From CAWCTB01 sp963798275 (lineage in GTDB: Bacteria; Acidobacteriota; Terriglobia; Terriglobales; Acidobacteriaceae): 64,000 nt of DNA. This document shows, piece by piece, positions 36,224 to 45,806 of this stretch; position 1 is the stretch's first letter; every line of letters begins with the position of its first letter. The stretch lies in NCBI GenBank assembly GCA_963798275.1, contig CAWCTB010000051.1:62001-126000 (forward strand), read 5' to 3'. Both the position numbers and the translations under genes were made by a program. The notes under the pieces were generated by a model, which was not told the origin of the DNA, made no database searches, and was given only the letters and a program-made list of their open reading frames with translations.

Positions 36224-36260
36224 GCTCCGAAGGGCCGAGTTGCCCTCAGCCCTTCGGAGC
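36224..36260 (-). terminator. Strong stem-loop after the phosphofructokinase gene
   Basis: A perfect 12-bp stem, GCTCCGAAGGGC (36224-36235) and GCCCTTCGGAGC (36249-36260), loop 13 bases. On the minus strand it is followed by a pyrimidine-rich stretch (CTTTCTCTCT). It lies 12 bases after the stop of the gene that ends at 36273. Confidence 0.7.
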
Positions 36261-36272
36261 GGGATTCGTCAA

Positions 36273-37481
36273 CTAGCCCGCGTCGCTGGTCATGATGAAC
36301 AGCGGTTTCATCGCGAAACTCTTATAGTATGGCCGCAGGCGGTCTGTGTTGTAGTGCTCCTTGACGTTGACCACCTTCTTGCTGGCAGTCACAGTTTCGA
36401 TCGGCACGTTGTCGTACCGCCCGTTCTTGAGCACGACCAGGCGTCCGTGGGTCTTGCTGAGCATCAGGTCAAGCGCCAGATTGCCATAAGCCATGGGCAC
36501 GATGGAGTCGATGGCATCGGGATCGCCGCTGCGCACCAGGTACCCAAGATTCTGGTTGATGATGTCGACTTTCTTGCCCTTGTTGAACTTCGCCGAAAGC
36601 GCTTTCACCTGCTCCGATACGATATCGCCAATGCCGCCCAGCTTTTTGTGGCCGAAAGCGTCGGTAGTTTCGTGCTCGAAGACCATCTCTCCGCCTTCAA
36701 TCATGGCGCCTTCCGAGACTAAGACGATGGAATAACGGCTGGGGTTCTTCGCCCGGTCGGCGATCAGCAACTCGGCCAGGCGCTCGACGTTGAACTTGAA
36801 CTCCGGGATGACGCAGCGGTTGGCTGCTCCTGCCATGGTCGGCAGCATGGCCGAGAATCCCGCATAACGCCCGAAGACCTCGAGCACGAGGATACGCTCA
36901 TGAGAGCCGGCTGAGGTGCGCAGCCGATTGGTCATCTCGATGGTGCGGGTGACGCAGGTGCTGAAGCCGATGCAGTAATCGGTGCCCGGGACGTCATTGT
37001 CCATGGTCTTGGGAATGCCGACCACGTTCACGCCCTCCTGGTGGAGGCGGACGCCGTAGCTCAGGGTGTCGTCGCCGCCGATCGGAATCATGTACTCAAT
37101 GCCCAGCCACTCCAGGTTCTTCAACACCTCCGGCGTGAGGTCGTTCTTCTCCGCCGTGAAGGTGCTCTTCAGATGGTCGGGAACGCTGTCTTTGCTGACC
37201 CGGCTGGGATTGGTACGCGAGGTGTGCAGGAAGGTGCCGCCCGTTCTCCCGGCGCGATCGACCATGTCCTCTGTGAGTAGCTGAAAATTGTTGCTGTTGT
37301 CATAGTCCTTGTCGCGAACGATGTCGATCACACTGGCCCATCCGCGACGCAGGCCAATCACGCTATAGCCTTCACCCAGGGCCCGGATGGTGACTGCGCG
37401 GATCGCTGGGTTCAGCCCGGGAACGTCCCCGCCGCCCGTAAGAATTCCGATGATTCCTTTTTTCGAGTTGCCGATTGCCAT
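36273..37481 (-). CDS. pfp: 6-phosphofructokinase, probably pyrophosphate-dependent
   Basis: 402 residues. Phosphorylates fructose 6-phosphate to fructose 1,6-bisphosphate. The donor-site motif is GGDDT (135-139) where ATP enzymes have GGDGS, and PKTMDND (157-163) carries the Lys typical of PPi enzymes, so pyrophosphate is the likely donor and the reaction would be reversible. LTGGGDVPGLNPAIR forms the N-terminal phosphate loop. The start at 37481 is supported by AAGGTGG about ten bases upstream. Longer frames to 37667 have no family match. Confidence 0.88.
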   Translation of the reverse strand: MAIGNSKKGIIGILTGGGDVPGLNPAIRAVTIRALGEGYSVIGLRRGWASVIDIVRDKDYDNSNNFQLLTEDMVDRAGRTGGTFLHTSRTNPSRVSKDSVPDHLKSTFTAEKNDLTPEVLKNLEWLGIEYMIPIGGDDTLSYGVRLHQEGVNVVGIPKTMDNDVPGTDYCIGFSTCVTRTIEMTNRLRTSAGSHERILVLEVFGRYAGFSAMLPTMAGAANRCVIPEFKFNVERLAELLIADRAKNPSRYSIVLVSEGAMIEGGEMVFEHETTDAFGHKKLGGIGDIVSEQVKALSAKFNKGKKVDIINQNLGYLVRSGDPDAIDSIVPMAYGNLALDLMLSKTHGRLVVLKNGRYDNVPIETVTASKKVVNVKEHYNTDRLRPYYKSFAMKPLFIMTSDAG

Positions 37482-37681
37482 AAGGAAAGCCACCTTTACA
37501 TGAATCAAGCTCAGAGGAAGCAGATAAACATCTACGATAGTGTACGACTCCGCGCGCCGCGCTGCCTGTGATTTGCAGCACACGGCTGTCAACTCGCGCT
37601 GACGGCAGATTTGACCGAAGCTGCACTTTCGCGGCGCTGTCGAGCAGTCTCGCTGGCGGCTGTGCAATAATGTCGCCCGCT

Positions 37682-38845
37682 ATGAAATCACTGCGGTTCC
37701 TGGTTTGCCTCATCCTGGTGGCTTCTGCACTCTGCTCAGCAGCTCAATCCGCCGGCGTCCCGTCTGCGCCGAACGCTAATCCGCCGAACCCCTTCGCTCC
37801 CGGACAGAAGCTTGTCGAAGACGGCAAACTGGACGAGGCCAGCGCCTTCTACAAAAGTGCACTGCAAACAAACCCAAAGGCTTGGGAGGCCTACCTCGGC
37901 ATGGGCTCGGTGCTGGACCTGAAAGGCGACTACCCCACCGCGCAAGCCCAGATCCAGAAAGCGATCGCGATCGCTCCACCCGACCGTAAAGGACAGGCGC
38001 TGCGGACGATGGCGGTGTCTTATGCCTTCCAGCGCAACGCGCCTGCGGCAGCAAAGTACGAGCAGCAGGCTTTCGACCTGCAAATGGCGAAAAAGGATTA
38101 CACCGCAGCGGCCGGTATTGCTGACGAGTTGGCCCGAATCTACCTGGAATGCGGTGACCCGGACAACGCCTACCAGTGGTACCGGACGGGACATGAAACC
38201 GCGCTGAAGAATCCGAAGATGACCGACGCCGAGAAGGACCTGTGGGCGTTCCGCTGGGAGAATGCGCAGGCCCGTGTCGCCATCCGGCGTGGTCAAAAGG
38301 TCGAGGCGCAACAGCATGTCGCCGCCGCCAAGGCGATCATCGACAAGGGAACCAATCCCGAACAGGCGCAGTTTGTTCCGTACCTGGTGGGGTACGTGGC
38401 CTTGTACGCCGGTTGTGAAGGAATAGTCAGCCCGATGGAACAGGGAACGATTAAGTGGTTTAATGACGCGAAGGGCTTCGGTTTCATCACCCGCCAAAAT
38501 GGCGAGGACGTTTTTGTTCACTATTCCGAGATTCAGACGGGTGGCGCCCGCAGTTTGCCGGAAGGCCAGACCGTTCAGTTCCGGGTGGTCAAAGGGTCCA
38601 AGGGATGGCAGGCCGTGAACGTGAAACCATGCGGGGATTACAGGACTGCCATCGCCGAGTTGCAGAAAGCCAATCAGCGCGACCCGTTCATCCTGGTTCT
38701 GCTGGCTCAGGCCTACGAGAAATCAGGCGACCAGAAGCAGGCGCAGGAGTATTACCGCAAGGTCCTGCAGATCAACAGCCACAATCCAACCAATGCGTTT
38801 GCTCGCCCCCTGGCCAAAGAGAAGCTAGGCGGGAAGGCTTCCTAA
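37682..38845 (+). CDS. Exported TPR protein with an inserted cold-shock domain
   Basis: 387 residues. A signal peptide (MKSLRFLVCLILVASALCS) is followed by TPR units (about 40-240, e.g. LDEASAFYKSALQTNPKAWE). Then, in frame, comes a complete cold-shock domain at residues 252-316: MEQGTIKWFNDAKGFGFI with RNP1 KGFGFI and RNP2 VFVHY. The TPR resumes at DYRTAIAELQKANQRDP. The two TPR pieces join naturally if the insert is removed (..YVALYAG + DYRTAIAEL..). The insert carries a Shine-Dalgarno-like GAAGGA before its own ATG at 38435. Its stop overlaps the convergent esterase gene by four bases. A nucleic-acid-binding domain is not expected in an exported protein. Confidence 0.85.
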   Translation: MKSLRFLVCLILVASALCSAAQSAGVPSAPNANPPNPFAPGQKLVEDGKLDEASAFYKSALQTNPKAWEAYLGMGSVLDLKGDYPTAQAQIQKAIAIAPPDRKGQALRTMAVSYAFQRNAPAAAKYEQQAFDLQMAKKDYTAAAGIADELARIYLECGDPDNAYQWYRTGHETALKNPKMTDAEKDLWAFRWENAQARVAIRRGQKVEAQQHVAAAKAIIDKGTNPEQAQFVPYLVGYVALYAGCEGIVSPMEQGTIKWFNDAKGFGFITRQNGEDVFVHYSEIQTGGARSLPEGQTVQFRVVKGSKGWQAVNVKPCGDYRTAIAELQKANQRDPFILVLLAQAYEKSGDQKQAQEYYRKVLQINSHNPTNAFARPLAKEKLGGKAS

Positions 38846-39783
38846 TGTGCGACGGGCGTTATGCCCGAAGCTGCCAGGAAGGCCCGGATTGCGGTGTGCG
38901 CCGTCAGGTACTGATCGGCCGTGAACTCACCGTGCTTGCCTCCGGGAATGGTGACCAGTTGGTTGCGTACTCCCGCCTTGGTAAGTGCGTCGTGCAGGCG
39001 GACAGCATCCGTGTAGGGAACCAGCGGGTCGGCGTCGCCGTGAATGGTGATGATCGGCGGCAAGCCCGGGCGGACATAGGTGAGAGGCGAAACCTTCTTC
39101 GCAAGTTCCTCGCGATCGGGCAAACTGCCAAACCAGCTCACCGCATAGGAACGGATACCGGGTCCCTGCAGCATTTGCGCCACATCGGTAATGCCGAACC
39201 AATTCACTATGGCGGCGACTTGCGGCCGTGGGCTGGGCCAGGGCCCTCGCCATCCCTCATCCTCGTCAGAGGCACATTCATTTGCGAACCCCGAGGAGTC
39301 GGGGATCATTCCTGTCGTCAACGCCAGGTGGCCTCCGGCCGAGCCACCGGTCACGATGACCTTGTTCAGGTCGAAGCCATACTTCGCGGCATTGCGGCCA
39401 ATCCAATGCAGAGCGCAGAGGCAGTCCTCAACCGCGGCGGGCGCCAGCGACACGTGGCCTAGCCTGTACTCCACATTCACCACCGCAAACCCCATCTCCA
39501 TGTACGGCAGCCCCTCAAAGATGCGGCTCTCCTTACTCCCTTCCATCCATCCCCCGCCATGGATGACCATAACCACCGGAACTGGCACAGCGGTTTTGGG
39601 AGGGGCATAGACGTCGAGCTTCAATTGGTAGCCGTTCGCCGTCCCGTAGACGATGTTGGGTGTGACTTCGTAGAACGCCTCGATCGCAACGGCCGAGCGG
39701 GCGGCTTCGGAAAGCTGCGCGGGGAGCGCTCTTACCAGAACCACCACGAACACTAATGGGAAGAAACAGCGTAGACGTCGCAT
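38842..39783 (-). CDS. Exported alpha/beta-hydrolase (carboxylesterase type)
   Basis: 313 residues with a signal peptide (FFPLVFVVVLVRALPAQ). Hydrolase motifs in order: oxyanion HGGGWMEGS, nucleophile GGSAGG, Asp in HGDADPLVP, His in GGKHGEF. The HGGGW type is that of BD-FAE and hormone-sensitive-lipase-like esterases acting on small esters or sugar esters. The ATG at 39783 was chosen because the signal peptide follows it. A clean candidate for a periplasmic esterase; substrate unknown. Confidence 0.88.
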   Translation of the reverse strand: MRRLRCFFPLVFVVVLVRALPAQLSEAARSAVAIEAFYEVTPNIVYGTANGYQLKLDVYAPPKTAVPVPVVMVIHGGGWMEGSKESRIFEGLPYMEMGFAVVNVEYRLGHVSLAPAAVEDCLCALHWIGRNAAKYGFDLNKVIVTGGSAGGHLALTTGMIPDSSGFANECASDEDEGWRGPWPSPRPQVAAIVNWFGITDVAQMLQGPGIRSYAVSWFGSLPDREELAKKVSPLTYVRPGLPPIITIHGDADPLVPYTDAVRLHDALTKAGVRNQLVTIPGGKHGEFTADQYLTAHTAIRAFLAASGITPVAH

Positions 39784-39924
39784 CAGAATTGATCCTCTGG
39801 GTTCAAGAACGTATTCAGGGAAGGGGTTCTGGTCAAAAGAACGTGTTACAGATGCCAAAACCGCGTTCTTCGGAAGGGTTGAGCGAAAGCCCCACCCGCA
39901 CAAGCAGGGCTTCCGCACGGCTCG

Positions 39925-41748
39925 TCAGTGCAAAACCAGATGCGTGAAGGGCGGAACGTAGGCCATCAGGAAGACCAATATTCCGACGAGACACGCCAAC
40001 GCGATGCTATGGAAGAACACGTAGCGGAGAATGTCGCCCTCGTGCCCGTACCACTGCGTAGCCGTACTGGCTACCACGATGCTCTGCGCGTCGATCATCT
40101 TTCCCATCACCCCGCCTGTGCTGTTGGCAGCGGACATCAGAATCGGCGACACCCCTACCTGCTGGGCTGAAATCTTTTGCAGACTGCCAAACAGGACGTT
40201 GGACGATGTATCCGACCCGGTCAGGGCTACGCCGAGCCAGCCCAGGAGCGTGCCGAAGAAGGGATAGAGGTGCCCAGTACGCGCGAAGGCCAGGCCCATC
40301 GTCGCATCTAGGCCCGCGTAGCGTGTCATGAAGCCCACGGCCATCATGGCGGCAATGGTGACCAGGGAGTAGCGCACCTTGACCAGCGTTTTGAAGTAAA
40401 CCGCAAAGATTCGCGGAATACTGATGCCCATTACCAATCCCGAGAGGACTCCCGCGATCAGGATGCTGGTGCCGGTTGCGCTCAGCCAGTTCAGGCCGAA
40501 TACCGCGCCCTCCTTGGTCGGTTTGGGGACCACCGGCGGTGTACGCTCGGCCAGATTGTTGAGGCCGGTAACCGGAAATTGCGGGTTCGTGATCTTACTG
40601 GGCGGCGTACTCCAACTAGCCATCGAAGTGAACACTTTTTCCGGCGTATTCATGAACGTCTTGCCGGTCTGAGTGCCCCACACGAAAACCAGCACGCTGA
40701 GGATGGCCCACGGAATCCAGGCGCGTATCACCTCGCCTCGACTGTGACCGTGCTTAGCGCGATGCGAGGACTTGCTCTCTTCCCCTTCCAGAGTCCAGAC
40801 CCGTTTGGGATGCCACACCATCAGAAAGCCGATGAGACAGATCATCGAAACCACTGCGGCAACAACATCCACCAGGTAGGGGCCGTGATAGTTCGAGACC
40901 GTGAATTGCGTGATGGCGAACGAGCCGCCCGCAACCAGGATGGCCGGCCAAATCTCGAGCATGCCGTCGAATCCTACGAACGCCCAAATGAGCCAGAAGG
41001 GAACTATGAGCGAGAAGAACGGCAGAATGCGCCCAGCCATGGCGCCCAGGGTAAATTCACTGAAGCCGGTAACTTTGGCCAGCGCGATGATCGGCGTGCC
41101 CAACGCTCCATAGGCGACCGGGGCGGTATTGGCGATCAGCGACAAGCCAGAGGCTTGCAGCGGCTTGAAGCCGAGTCCGATCAGCAGGGCTGCGGTCACC
41201 GCCACGGGAGTGCCGAAACCGGCGGCGCCTTCGAAGAAAGCTCCGAAGCTGAAGGCGATCAGCAACAATTGCAGGCGGCGGTCCTGGGTGATGCCCGTCA
41301 GACTGTTCTGCAGGACTTCGAAGCGTCCCGACTCCACCGTGAGCTGATACATGAAGATCACGTTCAGCACGATCCAGCCGATGGGAAATAGTCCGTAGGC
41401 GGCGCCGTACACCGCGGTGGCTCCGGCCATCCGTGCCGGCATGTGGAATCCGAAGATGGCGATGATCAACGCCGTGGCCAGTCCCATGATCGCGGCGTAA
41501 TGCGCCTTCACTTCAAAGATCGCCAATGTTCCCAGGAGAACTATGACAGGCAGCGCCGCAACCAGCGTCGACAGCCACCAGTGCCCGGTCGGATCGTAGT
41601 TTTGGGCCCACTAACCAGGCAGAGGCGGGATTCTGAGAATCACTACCGCCACGACTACCACCACAATGGTGAAGATGACCGAGAGGGCGAGGTTTGCCTC
41701 CGGAGGCTTGTGTTTCGAAGCGATTTGCGCGGGCGTCTTCGTTGCCAT
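39925..41748 (-). CDS. lldP: L-lactate permease, with an in-frame TAG near the N-terminus
   Basis: About 607 codons. A LctP-family transporter with 12-14 membrane segments that imports lactate (or glycolate) with protons. Family blocks are GFGTPVAVTAALLIGLGF, ALVTLG-like LGTPIIALAKVTG, LTGSDTSSNVLFGSLQ and SAANSTGGVMGKMI. A continuous frame starts at ATG 41748, but a TAG at 41611-41613 interrupts it after 45 codons. Family-like sequence (QNYDPTGHWWLSTLVAALP) resumes directly after that stop without a good start codon. So the stop is either a base error or a real mutation; a TTG at 41526 would give a shortened protein lacking helix 1. Confidence 0.85.
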
Positions 41749-41976
41749 CGATCTTGTCCAATCGCCTGCTGAACGCTGACAGGCACTTTCTGTGTGAGTT
41801 CGGCTTGCGGTGCAACATACTATCAGCGGTCATCCGTTATGAGAATGACGGCCGTCACAATTGCTGCCTCTGGGCAGGTTATTCTCTGCCACTTTTCGGG
41901 TATGCGGGTGGCTGCTCTTCGTCTTGTCTTCCCTCAACCTCGGAGGGTGCCTGAGGAACCCCTGTGCCCGCGCCAA
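41749..41976. other. Intergenic region upstream of lldP
   Basis: 228 bases between glgX (stop at 41977, minus strand) and the lldP start. I see no gene and no clear promoter or hairpin that I can name. Confidence 0.3.
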
Positions 41977-44247
41977 TCAGCGGCTGGGCATCCGAAACCG
42001 CTTCGGGGCTCGCCGGGTTGCCTGACTCTCTCCGTCGCATCCCGGACTGCAGCTTCCTGCGGAGATGGAGCCGCCGCTCTTAGTCCCTGTGGGTTCGACC
42101 TGGGAAGCAGACCTCTCGCTTTGCGCTGTCCGTTCCTTTAACAGCACCACCGACCGGCCCTGGACGTCCACTGTGCTGTCCAGTCGCTTGTTCTTGAATG
42201 GTTTCTCCAAGTCGCTGGTGTCCATCAGGAGTGCCCAGCCACGTCCCTTGGGCGAAGGCGGCAAAGTGTAGGTAACGGAATCGTGATAGGAGTTCAACAG
42301 GATAAGGAAGGAATCGTCGACGACCGGCTGGCCCATGTCATCCATCTGCTCGAGCGTGTTACCGTTGAATAGCAGTGCAATGCTGCGCATCCAGTCAGAA
42401 GTCCACTGCTCTTGCGTCATCTCCTCGCCCGTATTGGTGTACCAGGCAACGTCTTTCAGGGAGGACTGGAGAACCGCCCGGTCCTGGAAGAACTTGCGTC
42501 GTCGCAGATTAGGATGCGCCCTCCGAAGCTGGATCAGCCGCCGGGTGAAGTCGAGCAGTTTCAGTTGCCGCTCCTCAAGCTCCCAGCCATACCAGCTGAT
42601 GGGATTGTCCTGGCAGTAGGCGTTGTTATTGCCCTGCTGGGTGCGCCCGATCTCGTCGCCGCCGCACAGCATGGGTACGCCTTGAGATAGCAACAGGGTC
42701 GCCAGCAGGTTCCGCTTCTGGACCTCCCTTGCGCGAAGAATGGCGGGGTCGCTGGTCGGGCCTTCCACGCCCATGTTCCAGGAATCGTTATCGTTGGCCC
42801 CATCCTGGTTGTTCTCGCCATTGGCCTGATTGTGCTTCTCGTTGTAGCTGACCAGGTCCGCCAGGGTGAAGCCGTCGTGCGCCACCACGAAGTTGATGCT
42901 GGCATAGGGTTTGCGTCCGTCGTTCTGATACAGATCGCTGCTGCCCGTCAAACGGAACGCCAGGTCGGAGAGTTGGCCCGCATCGCCTTTCCAGTAGCGG
43001 CGCACCGTATCCCGGTACTTGCCGTTCCATTCCGCCCACAGCACCGGGAAGTTGCCCACCTGGTAGCCCCCGCTGCCCACGTCCCATGGTTCGGCGATCA
43101 GTTTGACCTGCGAGATGATCGGGTCCTGGTGGATGATGTCGAAGAACGCCGCCAGCCGGTCGACGTCGTGAAGTTCCCGTGCCAGGGCCGCCGCCAGGTC
43201 GAAACGGAAGCCGTCCACGTGCATTTCCACGATCCAATACCGCAGGCTGTCCATGATGAGCTTCAGCACCTGTGGATGGCGCACGTTCAGGCTGTTGCCC
43301 GTGCCGGTGTGATCCATGTAATAGCGAAGCTGCTCGGGAACCAGCTTGTAGTACGTGGGATTATCGATGCCCCGGAAGCTCAACATCGGGCCCAGGTGAT
43401 TGCCCTCGGCGGTGTGGTTGTAAACCACGTCCAGGATAACTTCAATCCCCACGCGATGCAGCGCCTTCACCATCGACTTGAATTCGGCGGCCTGCAACCC
43501 GCTGTCCCCGGCAGAGGAATACCGTGGTTCCGGGCTGAAGTAGTTGAGCGTGTTGTATCCCCAGTAGTTCCGCAGCCCTTTCTCCACCAGCACCTTGTCG
43601 TCCACGAACTGGTGCACCGGCATCAGTTCCACCGCCGTGATGCCCAGTTGCTTCAGATAGCGCAGCGAAGGCGGCGAAGCCAATCCCGCATACGTGCCCC
43701 GAAGCCGCTCCGGAATGTGCCGGTTCAGCATGCTGAAACCGCGCACGTGCATCTCGTAAATGACCGAGTCGCTGATGGGAATCTTGGGTGGGTGGTCATG
43801 TTCCCAATCGAAGTAAGGGGTTACCACCACGCACTTCGGCATGCCGGTGGCGCTGTCGCGCCGGTCCATCTGCAGATCCGCATGGTCGCCGCCGAAGCGG
43901 TAGGGATAGATCGGCCTTGCCCAATCGATGCTGCCGCAAATCGCCCGTGCGTACGGATCGATCAGCAGCTTGGCCGGATTGAACCGCAACCCGCGAAGCG
44001 GTTCCCAGGGGCCGTGCACCCGGTAGCCGTAAAGTTGCCCGGGTTGCATCCCCGGCAGATAGCAATGCCAGACGAATGCTGTCTGCTCGCGAACCTGGAT
44101 GCGCTCCGATTCCCGCTTGCTGCGGCTGTCGTACAGGCACAGTTCAACCCGGCTCGCGTTCTCCGAGTAGAGCGCAAAGTTTACCCCTGTCCCGTCCCAC
44201 GTAGCCCCTAACGGATAAGACCTGCCCGGCAGGCAAAGTCGTGCCAT
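41977..44247 (-). CDS. glgX: Glycogen debranching enzyme (isoamylase type)
   Basis: 756 residues. Cuts alpha-1,6 branches in glycogen or limit dextrin. An N-terminal carbohydrate-binding beta domain (PLGATWDGTGVNFALYSENA) leads into the GH13 barrel. DVVYNHTAEG is region I, VDGFRFDLAAAL holds the nucleophile Asp, IAEPWD the acid Glu, and VAHDGFTLADLVSYNEKHN the third region with GENNQDG, a GlgX/TreX hallmark. The start has GGGGAG eight bases upstream. The C-terminal 60 residues are Ser/Gly-rich and not family-like, so a frameshift or a natural tail is possible there. Confidence 0.92.
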   Translation of the reverse strand: MARLCLPGRSYPLGATWDGTGVNFALYSENASRVELCLYDSRSKRESERIQVREQTAFVWHCYLPGMQPGQLYGYRVHGPWEPLRGLRFNPAKLLIDPYARAICGSIDWARPIYPYRFGGDHADLQMDRRDSATGMPKCVVVTPYFDWEHDHPPKIPISDSVIYEMHVRGFSMLNRHIPERLRGTYAGLASPPSLRYLKQLGITAVELMPVHQFVDDKVLVEKGLRNYWGYNTLNYFSPEPRYSSAGDSGLQAAEFKSMVKALHRVGIEVILDVVYNHTAEGNHLGPMLSFRGIDNPTYYKLVPEQLRYYMDHTGTGNSLNVRHPQVLKLIMDSLRYWIVEMHVDGFRFDLAAALARELHDVDRLAAFFDIIHQDPIISQVKLIAEPWDVGSGGYQVGNFPVLWAEWNGKYRDTVRRYWKGDAGQLSDLAFRLTGSSDLYQNDGRKPYASINFVVAHDGFTLADLVSYNEKHNQANGENNQDGANDNDSWNMGVEGPTSDPAILRAREVQKRNLLATLLLSQGVPMLCGGDEIGRTQQGNNNAYCQDNPISWYGWELEERQLKLLDFTRRLIQLRRAHPNLRRRKFFQDRAVLQSSLKDVAWYTNTGEEMTQEQWTSDWMRSIALLFNGNTLEQMDDMGQPVVDDSFLILLNSYHDSVTYTLPPSPKGRGWALLMDTSDLEKPFKNKRLDSTVDVQGRSVVLLKERTAQSERSASQVEPTGTKSGGSISAGSCSPGCDGESQATRRAPKRFRMPSR

Positions 44248-44712
44248 TCAGCTTCTCCCCTGCGTTTGGACTATGAATTCGGATGCCGTACGCATGCTTT
44301 CGCCATCCCGCGTCACCCTTTGGGGAAAGGCGAATCGTAACCTGTCCGGAACAAAGTTCGCAGCTAAATCTTGCATCAGCCGTCGCAGCCCCGCCATCTT
44401 TAACACCTAAGGAATCTCTGATTAAGCCCAATCTTTCGAAGGGGACGGCCTTCAGGCCGTCCGTAAAGGCCGCAAAATGAACGCGGCTTTAGCCGCGGAG
44501 GGACCGTCCATTGACTTAATCAGACCTTCCCTAAGAACAGTGGAGGGGCCGTCGTTGCTAATCGAAAGATGCGCCAACCTGAGTGCCAGGCCGCGGTCAA
44601 GCGCGTGGGCACCGGCGGCTGATGGACGGATGGGTGTCCCCGTTCCGCCGGACGCCTTCGCTAAGTCGCAGATATACTCGATGGCAATTTGCAGCATCTG
44701 TTTACGCTACTT
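44248..44712. other. Intergenic region between divergent glgX and the K+ channel gene
   Basis: 465 bases holding both promoters. It contains the dispersed two-hairpin repeat at 44441-44503. A 95-codon frame crossing the glgX start on the minus strand is not convincing. Confidence 0.45.
44441..44503 (+). repeat. Dispersed two-hairpin repeat, copy A
   Basis: First hairpin GGACGGCC (44443-44450), loop TTCA, GGCCGTCC (44455-44462). Second hairpin CGCGGC (44482-44487), loop TTTA, GCCGCG (44492-44497), then GAGGGA. It shares layout and loops, but not stems, with the copies at 51022 and 52033. Confidence 0.8.
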
Positions 44713-45690
44713 ATGGCAGCAAATCCAACTCCGCCGACCGTCAACGAGCAGGACCTGCGCGACCTGGGCTTTGGTGCGATTGTTTCCCGGGAGAGCCAGC
44801 AGCGGCTGTTGAATCGCGATGGCAGCTTCAACGTCGAACGCAAAGGTCTCACGATCTGGTCCTCGTTCAGCCTCTACCACGCGCTGCTTACCATGCCGTG
44901 GTGGGAGTTCTTTGCCGTCGCCGCCGGCTGGTATCTTCTGGCCAATGCCGGCTTCGCCCTCGCCTACCTTGCCTGTGGCCCGAATGCCCTGGGAAGTGAA
45001 GCCGCGGGTTTGGGCAATCACACCTTCCTGCGCGCCTTCTTTTTCAGCGTGCAGACCCTTTCCACCATCGGCTACGGGCACATCGTGCCCCTGGGCGTGG
45101 CCGCCAACGCCGTCGTCACCCTGGAGGCGCTGGTCGGGTTACTTGGATTCGCCATCATCACCGGTTTATTGTTTGCGAGATTATCCCGCCCCACCGCTAA
45201 GCTCCTCTTTAGCCAATACGCGCTGATCGCGCCCTACCGCGGCATCACTGCGTTTGAGTTTCGGGTTGCCAATTCCCGCTCCAATGAACTGATTGAGGTA
45301 TCGGCCAAAGTTCTCCTGAGCCGCTTTGAGGAAGCCGACGGAAGTCGCACCCGCCGTTACTACGGCCTGGCACTGGAGCGCGACAAGGTTACCTTTTTGC
45401 CCTTGACCTGGACGGTGGTCCACCCCATCGATGAAAACAGCCCTTTGTGGGGCGCCACGCCCGAGTCGCTGCGCGAGGATCAGTCGGAATTCCTGGTGTT
45501 GCTGAGCGGCTTCGACGAGACGTTTTCCGCAACCGTTCACCAGCGCACTTCGTTTGTTCCCGATGAGCTCCTCTGGGGCGGCAAATTCGCCAACGCCTTC
45601 CAGGTGATTTCCTCCGACGGCAACAAGCTGGCCTTCGACATGCGTTGCTTCGACAAAATCGACCGCACCCAAGGCGTATTAAATCGTTGA
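44713..45690 (+). CDS. Inward-rectifier-type K+ channel (KirBac)
   Basis: 325 residues. A cytoplasmic N-terminus (RLLNRDGSFNVERKG, the Kir slide-helix region), two membrane helices (about 62-88 and 128-150), and between them the pore helix and filter TIGYG (118-122). After helix 2 comes the Ig-like cytoplasmic Kir domain (RVANSRSNELIEVSAKVLLSR .. FSATVHQRTSF). It conducts K+ passively, in contrast to the Kdp pump encoded 9 kb away. The ATG at 44713 is preferred to 44689, which would add eight residues of unclear value. Confidence 0.93.
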   Translation: MAANPTPPTVNEQDLRDLGFGAIVSRESQQRLLNRDGSFNVERKGLTIWSSFSLYHALLTMPWWEFFAVAAGWYLLANAGFALAYLACGPNALGSEAAGLGNHTFLRAFFFSVQTLSTIGYGHIVPLGVAANAVVTLEALVGLLGFAIITGLLFARLSRPTAKLLFSQYALIAPYRGITAFEFRVANSRSNELIEVSAKVLLSRFEEADGSRTRRYYGLALERDKVTFLPLTWTVVHPIDENSPLWGATPESLREDQSEFLVLLSGFDETFSATVHQRTSFVPDELLWGGKFANAFQVISSDGNKLAFDMRCFDKIDRTQGVLNR

Positions 45691-45806
45691 CTTCGACCGT
45701 CCATGCAAGACAATAGAGGGCAGCTTGTATTTCTGCAGATGTTGCGTATTGGGCCCGCAACCAACGCGACCGAGTCCTGCTCGTTCGCGCAACTGACGGA
45801 GGAACT

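Noticed and set aside
42832..44211. 459-codon open frame opposite glgX
   Set aside because: The minus-strand frame is unmistakably GlgX. The plus-strand frame has no motifs and is rich in Arg/His/Gln/Val, as expected from the reverse of a high-G+C gene.
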